Shown: positions 49,802-58,596 of the stretch, piece after piece
Position numbering within the stretch: position 1 is the stretch's first letter
Layout: each line of letters starts with the position of its first letter
Origin: Klebsiella ornithinolytica NBRC 105727 = ATCC 31898
GTDB lineage: Bacteria > Pseudomonadota > Gammaproteobacteria > Enterobacterales > Enterobacteriaceae
DNA: 64,000 bases
Direction: 5' to 3'
NCBI RefSeq assembly: GCF_001598295.1
Contig: NZ_BCYR01000001.1
Location: 1-64,000, forward strand
Notes under the pieces: model-generated
What the model was told of the DNA's origin: nothing
The model's database searches: none
The model's input: the letters and a program-made list of their open reading frames with translations, nothing else
Made by a program: the position numbers and the translations under genes

Positions 49802-51070
49802 TTAACGCCTCCCGAAAGTCACTTGCACAACATTACCAGCCTCTACAATCTCGTGTTGCGTTAGAGTCTGAATGAACTCGCCCCATTCCAGGAAAAGCTG
49901 TTCCACCTTTGCCGCCCTTTTCCCGGCCTGATAGGTTGCTACCAGACGGTCACTTTTAGCATGATTTAAGGCCAACTCTATGATCGATTCATTGGCATCC
50001 AGATACTCAGCGCACCCACTGGCGAAGCTCCTGCGCAGATCGTGGCAGGTGAAAGGTTCACTCTGGGGCATATGCAGGCCTCTCACACGTTCAAGCAACC
50101 AGCGGAGCGCATTCCCATCTATATGTGCTTTCCCTGCGTCGTGAGTGCGTATAGCTTCAAATACAAACTCACTGCCACCACTAATTCCCCGTTGGTGGGC
50201 GATAATATCCTGAGCCATTTGATGCAACGTAACAGTGTGGCTCTTACTGTTTTTGCTACGTTCGGCGGGGATAATCCATTTACTGCCAACAATTTCCTCC
50301 CACCTCATCTCACTTGCTTCTGTCCTTCTTGCGCCAGTTAACAAAATTAGCTTTAAACAGTTCACCTGTGCTGGGTGCGCACCAGTTTCCTCAAGGCCTT
50401 TCCAGAATGCGACAACTTCCTCGCGTTCAAGCCATCTTTGGCGAGGTGCAGCAGCCGTTGCCCCAATATCCGTGGGGCGAATGGTTCTTGATGGGTTAAT
50501 AGTAATAGCGCCAATGTTCACGCCGTAATCGAGACTCTGCTGAAAAATGGTTAATGCTTTCTTAGTGCCGGAAACGGTTTGTTTTCGTAGCTTTGCTAAA
50601 TGATTAAACAGAATGCTTCTGCTCAAATCTGTAACCAATAGCTTGTGAAGTTCAGCCATGTAATTGTCGAAGGTGTAGTTGTACGCTTTCAGGCTCCGAG
50701 GTTTCAATGGCTTAGCTACAGATTTCCACTCCATCCACTCATTGAACAACTCGGCAAAGGTAGGGACGGAACTGGATTTTTGTTTATTTGCTCGTACAAC
50801 AGCTATCGGGTCCTGTCCTGACTTTAGCACTGCCATTGCTTGCATATGCGCTTTGCGGGCTTCGGTCAATGACATTGATGGGTAACTTCCCAGAGTCATC
50901 TTCTTAGCCTTGCCCGCAAACTGGTAACGGTATAGCCATGATTTAGCAACAGCGTCCGGGCGAACCTCTATACATAAGCCCGCGCCTGCCCCACTCGACA
51001 CAGCTAAAACTTTTCGCTTTCCTTCCTCAGCCTTAAGGTTGGCTATCTCTCTGTCTGTTCTCAATGCCAT
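49802..51070 (-). CDS. int: Tyrosine integrase (P4 type)
   Basis: A 422-residue tyrosine recombinase with the N-terminal DUF4102-type arm-binding domain (about 1-90, MTLGSYPSMSLTEARK), a SAM-like core-binding domain (about 100-200), and the catalytic domain with Arg in LTGARRTEASE, the HxxR box in CHDLRRSFAS, and the late LNHAKSDRLVATYQ, which contains the histidine and the nucleophilic tyrosine. It begins 174 bp from the right att copy and is transcribed away from it, as usual for elements of this class. Confidence 0.94.
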   Translation of the reverse strand: MALRTDREIANLKAEEGKRKVLAVSSGAGAGLCIEVRPDAVAKSWLYRYQFAGKAKKMTLGSYPSMSLTEARKAHMQAMAVLKSGQDPIAVVRANKQKSSSVPTFAELFNEWMEWKSVAKPLKPRSLKAYNYTFDNYMAELHKLLVTDLSRSILFNHLAKLRKQTVSGTKKALTIFQQSLDYGVNIGAITINPSRTIRPTDIGATAAAPRQRWLEREEVVAFWKGLEETGAHPAQVNCLKLILLTGARRTEASEMRWEEIVGSKWIIPAERSKNSKSHTVTLHQMAQDIIAHQRGISGGSEFVFEAIRTHDAGKAHIDGNALRWLLERVRGLHMPQSEPFTCHDLRRSFASGCAEYLDANESIIELALNHAKSDRLVATYQAGKRAAKVEQLFLEWGEFIQTLTQHEIVEAGNVVQVTFGRR

Positions 51071-51243
51071 AACTATCCCACCTGATTAATCCCGCGTACA
51101 AATACGCGTACAGAACAAACCTGACTATAGGAGATTATCGGTGAAACAGCATGACAACGCAAGGTAATATAAGTGCATGATATAAAGACAAAATAATAGT
51201 ATAACTTGATACAAGCAGACACAGGGTGAAAACGTATATTTTA

Positions 51244-51261
51244 GAACTTCCTGTTCAACGT
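51244..51261 (+). other. attR core repeat
   Basis: The second copy of the 18-bp core, followed by CTAA. Read with the core, this gives FNV-stop, the original end of ychF before integration. Confidence 0.85.
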
Positions 51262-51325
51262 CTAATCGTTTTTGTTGTCTCGTGAGATTTCATTGAATCT
51301 CATAGCGATTAAAAAAACCTTATAA

Positions 51326-51352
51326 AATCCACGCCATTGCGTGGATTTTTTT
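51326..51352 (+). terminator. Original ychF terminator, now separated from ychF
   Basis: AATCCACGC/GCGTGGATT with a 4-base loop and a T run stands 65 bp right of attR. It must have been the native ychF terminator before the element came in. The next 240 bp (51353-51590) hold only weak open frames that I do not recognise. Confidence 0.75.
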
Positions 51353-51590
51353 ATTTTCATCGTACCGGCACATTACATGAAAGCGCGGCAGAAATATGAG
51401 CATACGCGCAAGCCAGTCGTGGTGGGAGCCAACCCGATTCAAGCCAGCGTTGACTGAGATAATCCGGCTCTGTCGTCTGGAAAGCGTCACCACGCCGCAG
51501 GTGAAAACCCCCGATCCTGCCCTGCCGCTGGAGCGGAGGCCCGGAATACGGGAGCATATCGGTGACTATCAACACAGGCATCAGTTAAAC

Positions 51591-51620
51591 AAAGGGGTAG
51601 CCCCGAACAGGGGCCACCCC
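51591..51620 (-). terminator. Terminator of the asparaginase gene
   Basis: A long near-perfect stem (GGGGTAGCCCC with GGGGCCACCCC, 51594-51620) is followed on the minus strand by TTTG TTT. It lies about 35 bp past the asparaginase stop. Confidence 0.7.
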
Positions 51621-51655
51621 GGCTATGGCCGGTCCGGAACTATCTCCGGATGAAA

Positions 51656-52699
51656 TTAGTAAGTGTGAAAATATTGCTGAATGAGCTGCGGATTTTTAGT
51701 TTGGGTCAGTGCCGTCATCAGCAAAATTCGCGCTTTTGCCGGGTTAAGCGAATCGGACACCAGTCCAGGCTGGCCGTCATCAACCGGAACAACACCGCTC
51801 CCCGTACGTGAGGCGCGCACAACCACGATACCGGCTTTTTCCGCCTTTTTGATTCCCGCAGCACTGCGTACAGAGACCGACCCCGCGCCGGTGCCTGCAT
51901 AAATAATACCGTCTACATGATGCGCAATTGCCGCGTCGTACATATATTCAGGGTCGTCCTGATAGCCGTAGATAATGACCACTTTTGGCAATGCGTTAAG
52001 GTTACGCACATCAAATACCGAGCGTACAGTGTGAATTTTATCAACACGGGTTTCAAACTGCGGTTTACCGCTCACCATCACCCCGAGATACCCCTCTTCC
52101 GGCGCTTTGAAGGTATCCAGTGTCGTGGCATTGGTTTTGGTGACAAAACGGGCAGCGCCGATGCGATCGTTAAGAACCACCATCACTCCGCGTCCTTTCG
52201 CCTCCGGGTCAGCCGCTACAGTCACCGCTTCCAGCAGATTCATCGGGCCATCCGCGCTGATTGCCGTTGCCGGACGCATCGCGGCCGTAAACACCACCGG
52301 CTTGTTGCTTTTTACGGTCAGGTTAAGGAAGTAAGGCGTCTCATCAAGGGTGTCCGTTCCGTGGGTAATCACGACCCCATCCACATCATCGCGGGCCAAC
52401 AGCTCGTTGACGCGTTTTGATAGCTTGAGGATTATCTCGCTGGTCATATTTTCACTGCCAATGTTTGCCAGCTGCTCTCCATCAACGCGAGCCACTTTAC
52501 TCATCTCAGGCACGGCATTAATCAACGTCTGTACGCCAATTGCTCCGGCTTTATATCCTGTAGTCTGAGTATTACTCGCCGCCGAGCCGGCGATGGTACC
52601 GCCAGTAGCAAGGATTACAATATGCGGCAGATGCGTCTCACTTAACGCGAAAGTACTTATTGTCAGCAATGCCATTGCCAGTAATGCGCTAAATTTCAT
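51656..52699 (-). CDS. ansB: L-asparaginase, periplasmic type II
   Basis: A 347-residue enzyme that hydrolyses asparagine to aspartate and ammonia. A signal peptide ([20 protein letters not shown]) directs it to the periplasm. The first active-site threonine is in [11 protein letters not shown], the second with its Asp in [12 protein letters not shown], and the [11 protein letters not shown] segment is typical of type II enzymes. The 350 bp upstream (52700-53049) hold its promoter, but I see no convincing FNR or CRP site there. It lies beside the satellite insertion. Confidence 0.92.
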   Translation of the reverse strand: MKFSALLAMALLTISTFALSETHLPHIVILATGGTIAGSAASNTQTTGYKAGAIGVQTLINAVPEMSKVARVDGEQLANIGSENMTSEIILKLSKRVNELLARDDVDGVVITHGTDTLDETPYFLNLTVKSNKPVVFTAAMRPATAISADGPMNLLEAVTVAADPEAKGRGVMVVLNDRIGAARFVTKTNATTLDTFKAPEEGYLGVMVSGKPQFETRVDKIHTVRSVFDVRNLNALPKVVIIYGYQDDPEYMYDAAIAHHVDGIIYAGTGAGSVSVRSAAGIKKAEKAGIVVVRASRTGSGVVPVDDGQPGLVSDSLNPAKARILLMTALTQTKNPQLIQQYFHTY

Positions 52700-53049
52700 A
52701 TTTACTCATCCCAAAAAGATAAAATTAAAATTCACCAGGTACTATTGCAAAAGACTTGCCAGGAGGAATTTTCTTTTTATCTGCAGATATGATTAACTTT
52801 CAGGCAAAAAAAGGGATTTTAATCATTTTGCGCACGCTGCTGGTGCAGCGATGAACGAAAAGCGGGCAGAAAAACTCACCATCCGGCCCAATTCACTTAT
52901 CTCATCAAGCAGCGCTTACCTTTACCAGCAGGTTAGCTGCGGCAGCTAAGATTTCAGCGGCAGAACGGTTGTTTTCAGTAAAAACCAAACGAAATAAAAA
53001 TGCTCGCTCCTGCTTCTTTGCAGGTGGTGTGTATATTACCCACGGACAA

Positions 53050-53883
53050 TCACGCATCTTTATCCACACTTAGCGCCAGCGCGCGGGTATCCTCCAGCAC
53101 CTGTAACCGACTGTTCAGCGCCTCGTTGATAGATCGGTACGCCTTACTGCCCAGCGCCAGGCGAAACGGCGGCACTTCCCCACTCGCGGCATCGATTATG
53201 GCAGCGACGGTTTTTGACGCATCGCCGTTAATAGCGAGAGTTCCCTGCGCCAGACCGCGACGCACTTCGCCGGCGGGCGTGTTGTCATAACAAGCCATCG
53301 GCGCAGCCGTATCCAGTCCGCCCGCAAAATTCGTCGCCGTCGGGCCGGGCTCGGCAATCATAAAATCGATGCCAAAAGGCGCCACTTCCTGGGCGACGGA
53401 TTCAATAAATCCTTCAATCCCCCATTTGGTAGCGTGATAAAGGCTGAAATTCGGCCAGGCAATCTGCCCGCCTTCTGACGATATCTGCACAATACGTCCG
53501 CCTCCCTGCCGACGCAGAGCGGGTAACGCGGCCCGAATAAGCTGAATCGGGCCGATGAGATTGGTGGCAATCTGCCGGTCAATCTGGGCATCGCTCACCT
53601 CTTCCGCCGCGCCGAAGAGCCCGTATCCCGCATTACTGACCAGCACATCGATACGCCCGGCGAAGTCGAATGCCTGCTGCACCGTCCGGCGTACAGCGTC
53701 AGTATCCGTAACGTCCAGCAGCAGGATATGAAGCCGCCCATTGTATTGCGCCTGCAGATCATCCAGCGCGCCGGATTTGCGTAGGGTAGCAATCACTTTG
53801 TCGCCCCGCGCCAGCAGGCGCTCCGTCATCAGGCGTCCGAGACCGGTTGAAGTACCGGTAATTAACCAGGTTTTGCTGCTCAT
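53050..53883 (-). CDS. Short-chain dehydrogenase/reductase
   Basis: A 277-residue classical SDR with the NAD(P) motif TGTSTGLGR near residue 8, the NAG motif (SNAGYG), and the catalytic Ser and YxxxK (SLYHATKWG). The substrate cannot be told. It diverges from the LysR regulator at 53977 across 93 bp, so it is probably its target. Confidence 0.9.
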   Translation of the reverse strand: MSSKTWLITGTSTGLGRLMTERLLARGDKVIATLRKSGALDDLQAQYNGRLHILLLDVTDTDAVRRTVQQAFDFAGRIDVLVSNAGYGLFGAAEEVSDAQIDRQIATNLIGPIQLIRAALPALRRQGGGRIVQISSEGGQIAWPNFSLYHATKWGIEGFIESVAQEVAPFGIDFMIAEPGPTATNFAGGLDTAAPMACYDNTPAGEVRRGLAQGTLAINGDASKTVAAIIDAASGEVPPFRLALGSKAYRSINEALNSRLQVLEDTRALALSVDKDA

Positions 53884-53976
53884 CGTTATCCTCCAGAAAA
53901 GTCTTTAACTCGCCGATACAGGATATGGCATGATGATTAGCACGATAAGACCCAACAAATGGCATGAAGAGGTGAA

Positions 53977-54939
53977 ATGAAATCACCAGTTAAAACCCCG
54001 ACGCTTTCCGATCTGAAAGCCTTTATCGCCGTAGCGGAACAGCGTAGCTTTCGTCGTGCAGCCGATTTTTCCGGCGTGACTCGTTCCACGTTAAGCCATG
54101 CCATTCGCGGGCTGGAATCGCGTCTGGGCGTCCGTCTGTTACATCGCACCACCCGCAGCGTGGCGCTGACCGAGGCCGGAGAGGCGCTGCTGCGGCGCAT
54201 TTCACCGCACCTCAACGGGCTGGAACAAGCGCTGGAAGAGATCGCCGATACCCAAGGACAGGCCGTGGGCACGCTGCGTATCAATGGCGGAGAGGAAGCT
54301 ATTCACCTGCTGCTGCAGACAATTGTGCCGGACTATATGACACGGTATCCCGGCGTGTCGCTGGATCTGGTGGTAGATGGCCGGCTGGTAGATATTGTCG
54401 CCGAAGGTTTTGATGCGGGGATCCGTCTGGCGGAAGACGTCCCTGCGGATATGGTGGCCGTGCGTTTTGGCGAAGATGTGCGGTTTCTGGCGGTGGCGTC
54501 GCCGTCGTACCTGCGCCAGCATCCTGCTCCCGCGAGCCCGGACGATCTGGCCCACCATCAGTGCATTCGCCAGCGTTTACCCAGCGGTAAACGCTACCGC
54601 TGGGAGTTTTCCCGCCACGGTCAAAGCATCCTGCTGGATGTGCCCGGAACGCTGACGCTAAACAGTTCGCCGCTGATGGTAGACGCCGCGATCAACGGTC
54701 TGGGGATCGCGTATGTCCCGGATGTACACGCCCGCGCAGCGCTGGCGGATGGCCGACTGGTCACCGTACTTGAGCCATGGTGCCCGCCGATTCCGGGTTT
54801 GTGCCTCTGGTTTCCGGCCAACCGACATATGCCCGCCAGCCTGCGCGCACTGATCGATCTCATTAAAGAGCGGAACCGATTTTCATTGCCGCGAGGGCAA
54901 GCGGGCGGTGACCTTGATTTCAAAACGGAAGCCATATAG
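53977..54939 (+). CDS. LysR-family transcriptional regulator
   Basis: A 320-residue regulator with an N-terminal winged helix (LKAFIAVAEQRSFRRAADFS, LSHAIRGLESRLGVRLLHR) and a C-terminal effector-binding domain (about 90-300), close to the PA0477/DsdC-like subgroup that often controls a divergent dehydrogenase. Its 3' end overlaps the convergent RidA-family gene by 57 bp, making the last 18 residues (PRGQAGGDLDFKTEAI end) part of the overlap. Confidence 0.92.
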   Translation: MKSPVKTPTLSDLKAFIAVAEQRSFRRAADFSGVTRSTLSHAIRGLESRLGVRLLHRTTRSVALTEAGEALLRRISPHLNGLEQALEEIADTQGQAVGTLRINGGEEAIHLLLQTIVPDYMTRYPGVSLDLVVDGRLVDIVAEGFDAGIRLAEDVPADMVAVRFGEDVRFLAVASPSYLRQHPAPASPDDLAHHQCIRQRLPSGKRYRWEFSRHGQSILLDVPGTLTLNSSPLMVDAAINGLGIAYVPDVHARAALADGRLVTVLEPWCPPIPGLCLWFPANRHMPASLRALIDLIKERNRFSLPRGQAGGDLDFKTEAI

Positions 54940-55284
54940 CCAGCTCACGCCGACGCCCGTCAGCGTCGGCCAGGGGGCATCTCCCCAGTATTCCGGCAAC
55001 ACCTTCCAGAGCGTGTCGAGAGTCGATTGCGCATCGACCAGATAGATGGTGACATCAATCACATCGGCAAACGTACAATCTGCGGCCGCCAGCACCGCAT
55101 TAAGGTTATCGAACGCCCTGCGGATCTCCTGCTCCAGTCCGGGTTCCGCTGAACCATCTTCCCGACTTCCTACCTGACCGGAAACAAACAGAAAATCGCC
55201 GGATTTAACCGCCGGAGAGTAACGGTTTTGCTCATACAGCGCCTGCTGCCCGGCGGGGAATACGATATCTTCTGGCTTTCTCAT
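54883..55284 (-). CDS. RidA/YjgF family protein
   Basis: A 133-residue protein of the RidA superfamily (FLFVSGQVG, DVTIYLVDAQSTLDTLWKVL, PTLTGVGVSWL). True RidA deaminates reactive enamines; the conserved arginine of RidA near residue 105 is not obvious here, so this may be one of the Rid subfamilies without that activity. It probably belongs with the SDR/LysR pair and overlaps the LysR gene convergently. Confidence 0.88.
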   Translation of the reverse strand: MRKPEDIVFPAGQQALYEQNRYSPAVKSGDFLFVSGQVGSREDGSAEPGLEQEIRRAFDNLNAVLAAADCTFADVIDVTIYLVDAQSTLDTLWKVLPEYWGDAPWPTLTGVGVSWLYGFRFEIKVTARLPSRQ

Positions 55285-55461
55285 CTTTTATCCTGCTCTG
55301 ACCTGTAAGGGTTCAGGGATGATAAGCGCCAGCATCTGCTGGCGCTATGCCCGCAGACTGGCATGAGCCGGTGAATATTTTTCACCTGGAGAGGGTAACG
55401 GTGGCTCATTGCGGAATGGCAACAAAACCCATGCCGGGCAGACAGGATAAGTTGAAACCGC

Positions 55462-55716
55462 TCATCTGACCGCAACAACGCCGGGCAGTGGCAGGACGTT
55501 AACCCGCAACGGCGGAGCGAACAGATCGGGAACACATGCCGCGACAGCACAGTAGGGGCACGCAATGCCTTCAGCGTAGAAACTATCACCTGGCCTCAGC
55601 ACCGCCAGCGCCTCACGCATACCAGAATTCCGGTCCCGACCCGTATCAGGGTCAGAGACCATCGCTGGCGCGATGCACCCCTGCACTTTTTTGTCCGCAA
55701 TAAAAGAGTACCGCAA
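55462..55716 (-). CDS. Doubtful open frame, 84 aa, in a gene-poor gap
   Basis: The 557-bp gap 55285-55841 holds this open frame (MRYSFIADKKVQGCIAPAMV start, one CPYC pair). I recognise no family and see no convincing ribosome site. It may be a gene remnant or chance. The rest of the gap should include the promoter of the microcompartment genes. Confidence 0.2.
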   Translation of the reverse strand: MRYSFIADKKVQGCIAPAMVSDPDTGRDRNSGMREALAVLRPGDSFYAEGIACPYCAVAACVPDLFAPPLRVNVLPLPGVVAVR

Positions 55717-55841
55717 CGAAATCCTGACTTAGCACAAGCATAGCCAGCTTCTTATTCATCCCCCCATGACACAATACGCTCTCTTTTTACATCCGGCATT
55801 TGCCTCCCCGCAATCCGCCCAACGGATAAGGTAATCGAAAG

Positions 55842-56957
55842 ATGGCGAGCTATTTCTTTTCTCTTCCTGACGTCTATTTTGGTGAAAACGCAATTCAAAC
55901 CTTGCGTCGGCTGAACCATAAAAAGGTGGCGATTGTGACCGACAGCTTTATGGTGAGCTCCGGTAAAACACGCGACCTGATTAATGAAATGCCGCAGGCC
56001 TGCGTCTCTATTTTTAGCGAGGTGAAACCCGACCCGAGCGTGGAGATCCTGCACGCCGGCGCCGCACAGTTTAAAAGTTTTAAACCGCAGGTCATTATCG
56101 CGCTGGGCGGCGGCTCCGCTCTTGATGCCGCTAAAGGGATCAAGGTTACGCTGGAAGAGTTCCTCCCCGGCCACGCCATAGAACTTATCGCCATTCCGAC
56201 CACCAGCGGTTCCGGTTCCGAAGTCACCTCCTACGCCATCATCTCCGATCCGCAAAACGGCCGAAAATATCCGCTGATTGCCGATGAACTGATCCCGGAC
56301 TGCGCCATCCTTGACCCAAACCTGGTTCTCTCGGTTCCTCGTCAGGTCGCGGTGGATACCGGCATGGACGTCCTGACCCACGCCATTGAGGCGCTGGTTT
56401 CGACGGGGGCCAATGATTTTAGCGACGCGCTCGCCGAGAAAGCCATTGCGCTGGTCTGGCAACACCTGCCCGACGTTTTTAGCGATGAGAATAATATTGC
56501 GGCGCGGGGCCATATGCACAACGCCTCCTGCATGGCCGGCATGGCGTTTAATTCGGCGGGGCTGGGATTAGTGCACGGTATGGCGCACGCTATCGGCGGG
56601 ATGTTGCATATCCCACACGGCAAAATTAACGCCATGCTGCTGCCGTTGATTATTGAGCACAATGCCCGCCACGCCCCGCACGCGCGGATGAGATACCTGA
56701 AATGCGCCGCCATTATGGGCATCCAGGCCGCCACGCCGGAGCAAACTCTGCGCGCGCTAATCGGCAGCATTCGCGATATGAATCACCATTTTGGTATTCC
56801 CGCCACACTGCAGGCGCTGGGAAAAGACCGGACGGCTGTGGAATCCCTGCGTCAGGCGCTGATCGCGGCGACCTTAGGGGATGGCTGCACGCAAACCAAT
56901 CCCTGCCAGCCCCGCGCCGCTGATGTAGACCGCTTGCTGACCGCCATCGCCGGCTAA
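55842..56957 (+). CDS. Iron-containing alcohol dehydrogenase (PduQ/EutG-like)
   Basis: A 371-residue group III alcohol dehydrogenase. Motifs: GGGSALDAAKGI for the nucleotide, PTTSGSGSEVT, and metal ligands in VDTGMDVLTHAIEALVS and GLVHGMAHAIGG. In microcompartment loci such enzymes reduce part of the aldehyde to alcohol and recycle NAD+ for the aldehyde dehydrogenase. It is the first gene of the visible cluster, preceded by a 557-bp gap, and is close to PduQ and EutG in length. Confidence 0.88.
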   Translation: MASYFFSLPDVYFGENAIQTLRRLNHKKVAIVTDSFMVSSGKTRDLINEMPQACVSIFSEVKPDPSVEILHAGAAQFKSFKPQVIIALGGGSALDAAKGIKVTLEEFLPGHAIELIAIPTTSGSGSEVTSYAIISDPQNGRKYPLIADELIPDCAILDPNLVLSVPRQVAVDTGMDVLTHAIEALVSTGANDFSDALAEKAIALVWQHLPDVFSDENNIAARGHMHNASCMAGMAFNSAGLGLVHGMAHAIGGMLHIPHGKINAMLLPLIIEHNARHAPHARMRYLKCAAIMGIQAATPEQTLRALIGSIRDMNHHFGIPATLQALGKDRTAVESLRQALIAATLGDGCTQTNPCQPRAADVDRLLTAIAG

Positions 56958-57081
56958 ATCTGGACAAGATTGTCCTGCGCCCGGCGGACCGTCAAAAAAG
57001 TCCTGCGCAACAGCAAAAAGGCCAACGCGGGACTGAATATGCTTGTATCGCTCCTTTCATCACTTTCAGGTTGTTGACGCT

Positions 57082-57774
57082 ATGAATGACACCCAGCAGC
57101 AAGCCGAATTAATCACCCGGGAAATTCTTCAGGAACTCAAGTCCCGTGGCCCCGGGGCGGCGGCCGGTGCCCCACTCGCCGCACAGACGTTGCGTATCCC
57201 CGTTGGCATCTCTAACCGCCACGTTCATCTGAGCCGGGAAGATATGGACATTCTGTTTGGCTATGGCACCACCCTCACCCGCATGAAGGCGGTCAAACAG
57301 CCGGGCCAGTATGCCGCCGAAGAGACGGTGACTCTGCGCGGACCAAAAGGGGAGCTGACCAGAGTACGCGTCCTTGGCCCGCTGCGCAGCGCCACCCAGG
57401 TTGAAATCTCCGTCTCCGACAGCTTTATCCTCGGCGTCAAAGCCCCCCTAAGAATGTCCGGCGATCTACAGGACTCGCCGGGGATCGAGATTATTGGCCC
57501 GCGCGGACGGGTCAGCAAAACGGATGGCGCTATTGTCGCCTGGCGCCATATTCATATTTCGCCCGCCGACGCCGAGCGCCACGCCCTGCGCGACGGGATG
57601 GAGATTGACGTGCGTATCGACGGCTATCGCGGCGGCATTCTTAGCCACGTGGTGGTCCGGGTGAGCGCGGATGCGGTGCTGGAAATGCATGTTGATGTTG
57701 AGGAGGCCAACGGCTTTGGCTTGCGTAACGGCGACTGCGTCCAGCGCGCGTTTGCGGAACGCCACCATGACTGA
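57082..57774 (+). CDS. pduL: Phosphate acyltransferase PduL
   Basis: PduL moves the acyl group from CoA to phosphate inside the shell, freeing CoA. The 230-residue protein starts at 57082 and has an N-terminal amphipathic helix (about 1-22, AELITREILQELKSRG) of the type that targets cargo to the shell. Zinc ligand histidines appear in GISNRHVHLS and WRHIHISP. Its end overlaps the eutJ start by 8 bases. The longer upstream frame is not supported by a ribosome site. Confidence 0.92.
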   Translation: MNDTQQQAELITREILQELKSRGPGAAAGAPLAAQTLRIPVGISNRHVHLSREDMDILFGYGTTLTRMKAVKQPGQYAAEETVTLRGPKGELTRVRVLGPLRSATQVEISVSDSFILGVKAPLRMSGDLQDSPGIEIIGPRGRVSKTDGAIVAWRHIHISPADAERHALRDGMEIDVRIDGYRGGILSHVVVRVSADAVLEMHVDVEEANGFGLRNGDCVQRAFAERHHD

Positions 57775-58585
57775 CAGCACAGCAACCAGGCGGCTGAACG
57801 CATTGGCGGAGCTGGTCAGCCTGGGCGGATGCCGCGCCTGGGCAGGCGCGCTGAAAGTGGGTGTCGATCCGGGCACGGCCAATATCGCCGTGGTTGTGCT
57901 GGATGAAAACGATAACCCCGTCGCCGGCATCAGCCATCCTTCACGGGCGGTGAAAGACGGCGTGGTGGTGGATTTCCTGACCGCCAGCCGGGTGGTGAGC
58001 GGGCTGAAAACAGCGCTCGAAGAGCGCCTCGGATGCCCCCTCACCCGCGCGGCGACGGCCATCCCGCCGGGAATCACCGCCGGGAACACCAAAGTGATCG
58101 TCAATATGGTGGAGGCCGCCGGACTGGAGGTGACCGACGTGGTTGATGAACCGGTAGCCGCCGCGCTGGCCTTAAACATTCGCCACGGCGCGGTGGTTGA
58201 TGTGGGCGGCGGGACAACCGGGATCAGCATTCTGCGCGACGGCAACGTGATTTTCAGCGCCGATGAGCCGACCGGAGGCAACCATATGACCCTGGTACTC
58301 GCGGGCGCCCTGGGCATGCCTTTTGCCGAAGCGGAAGCGTTGAAAAAGTGTCCGGAGGAGGAAGAACAGATCTTTACCGTGGTCCGTCCGGTGGCTGAAA
58401 AGATGGCTCATCTGGTCGCCGGCTGGCTGGCGGGCTATCCGGTCGACGACATTTACCTGGTCGGAGGCGCCAGCAGCTTCCGCCAGTTTGCCGACGTTTT
58501 TCGCCACGCCACCGGCAAACGGGTCATTCAGGCGCAGCAGCCGCTGCTGGTGACGCCGCTTGGCATCGCCATGCGCAGCCGCTGA
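57767..58585 (+). CDS. eutJ: EutJ-like actin/Hsp70-fold protein
   Basis: A 272-residue member of the EutJ family with ATP-binding segments of the Hsp70/actin fold (KVGVDPGTANIAVVVLDE, VVDVGGGTTGISIL, IYLVGGASSF). It is thought to act as a chaperone for microcompartment enzymes, but its role is unproven. E. coli EutJ is of similar length (about 278). It overlaps pduL by 8 bases and lies 11 bp before the next gene. Confidence 0.9.
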   Translation: MTDSTATRRLNALAELVSLGGCRAWAGALKVGVDPGTANIAVVVLDENDNPVAGISHPSRAVKDGVVVDFLTASRVVSGLKTALEERLGCPLTRAATAIPPGITAGNTKVIVNMVEAAGLEVTDVVDEPVAAALALNIRHGAVVDVGGGTTGISILRDGNVIFSADEPTGGNHMTLVLAGALGMPFAEAEALKKCPEEEEQIFTVVRPVAEKMAHLVAGWLAGYPVDDIYLVGGASSFRQFADVFRHATGKRVIQAQQPLLVTPLGIAMRSR

Positions 58586-58596
58586 GGAGAACCACA

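Larger units (their letters stand above)
42689..51261. mobile_element. 8.6-kb satellite-like integrative element in the 3' end of ychF
   Basis: An 18-bp identical direct repeat (42689-42706 and 51244-51261) bounds a lower-GC segment. Read from the right end, the element has a tyrosine integrase, a small unknown gene, an AlpA-type regulator, a primase-helicase, an iteron-rich gap, a run of very small overlapping genes, and a plus-strand secreted-protein gene at the far left. This order resembles P4-like and PICI-type phage satellites of enterobacteria. No capsid, tail or recognised packaging gene is seen. Confidence 0.88.

Noticed and set aside
42689..51261. Intact prophage
   Set aside because: No terminase, capsid, tail or lysis gene is seen and the size is far below that of a tailed phage; a satellite fits better.
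51357..51653. Short open frames between attR and the asparaginase gene
   Set aside because: The frames (74 and 85 codons, opposite strands) overlap each other and the asparaginase terminator and match nothing I recognise.
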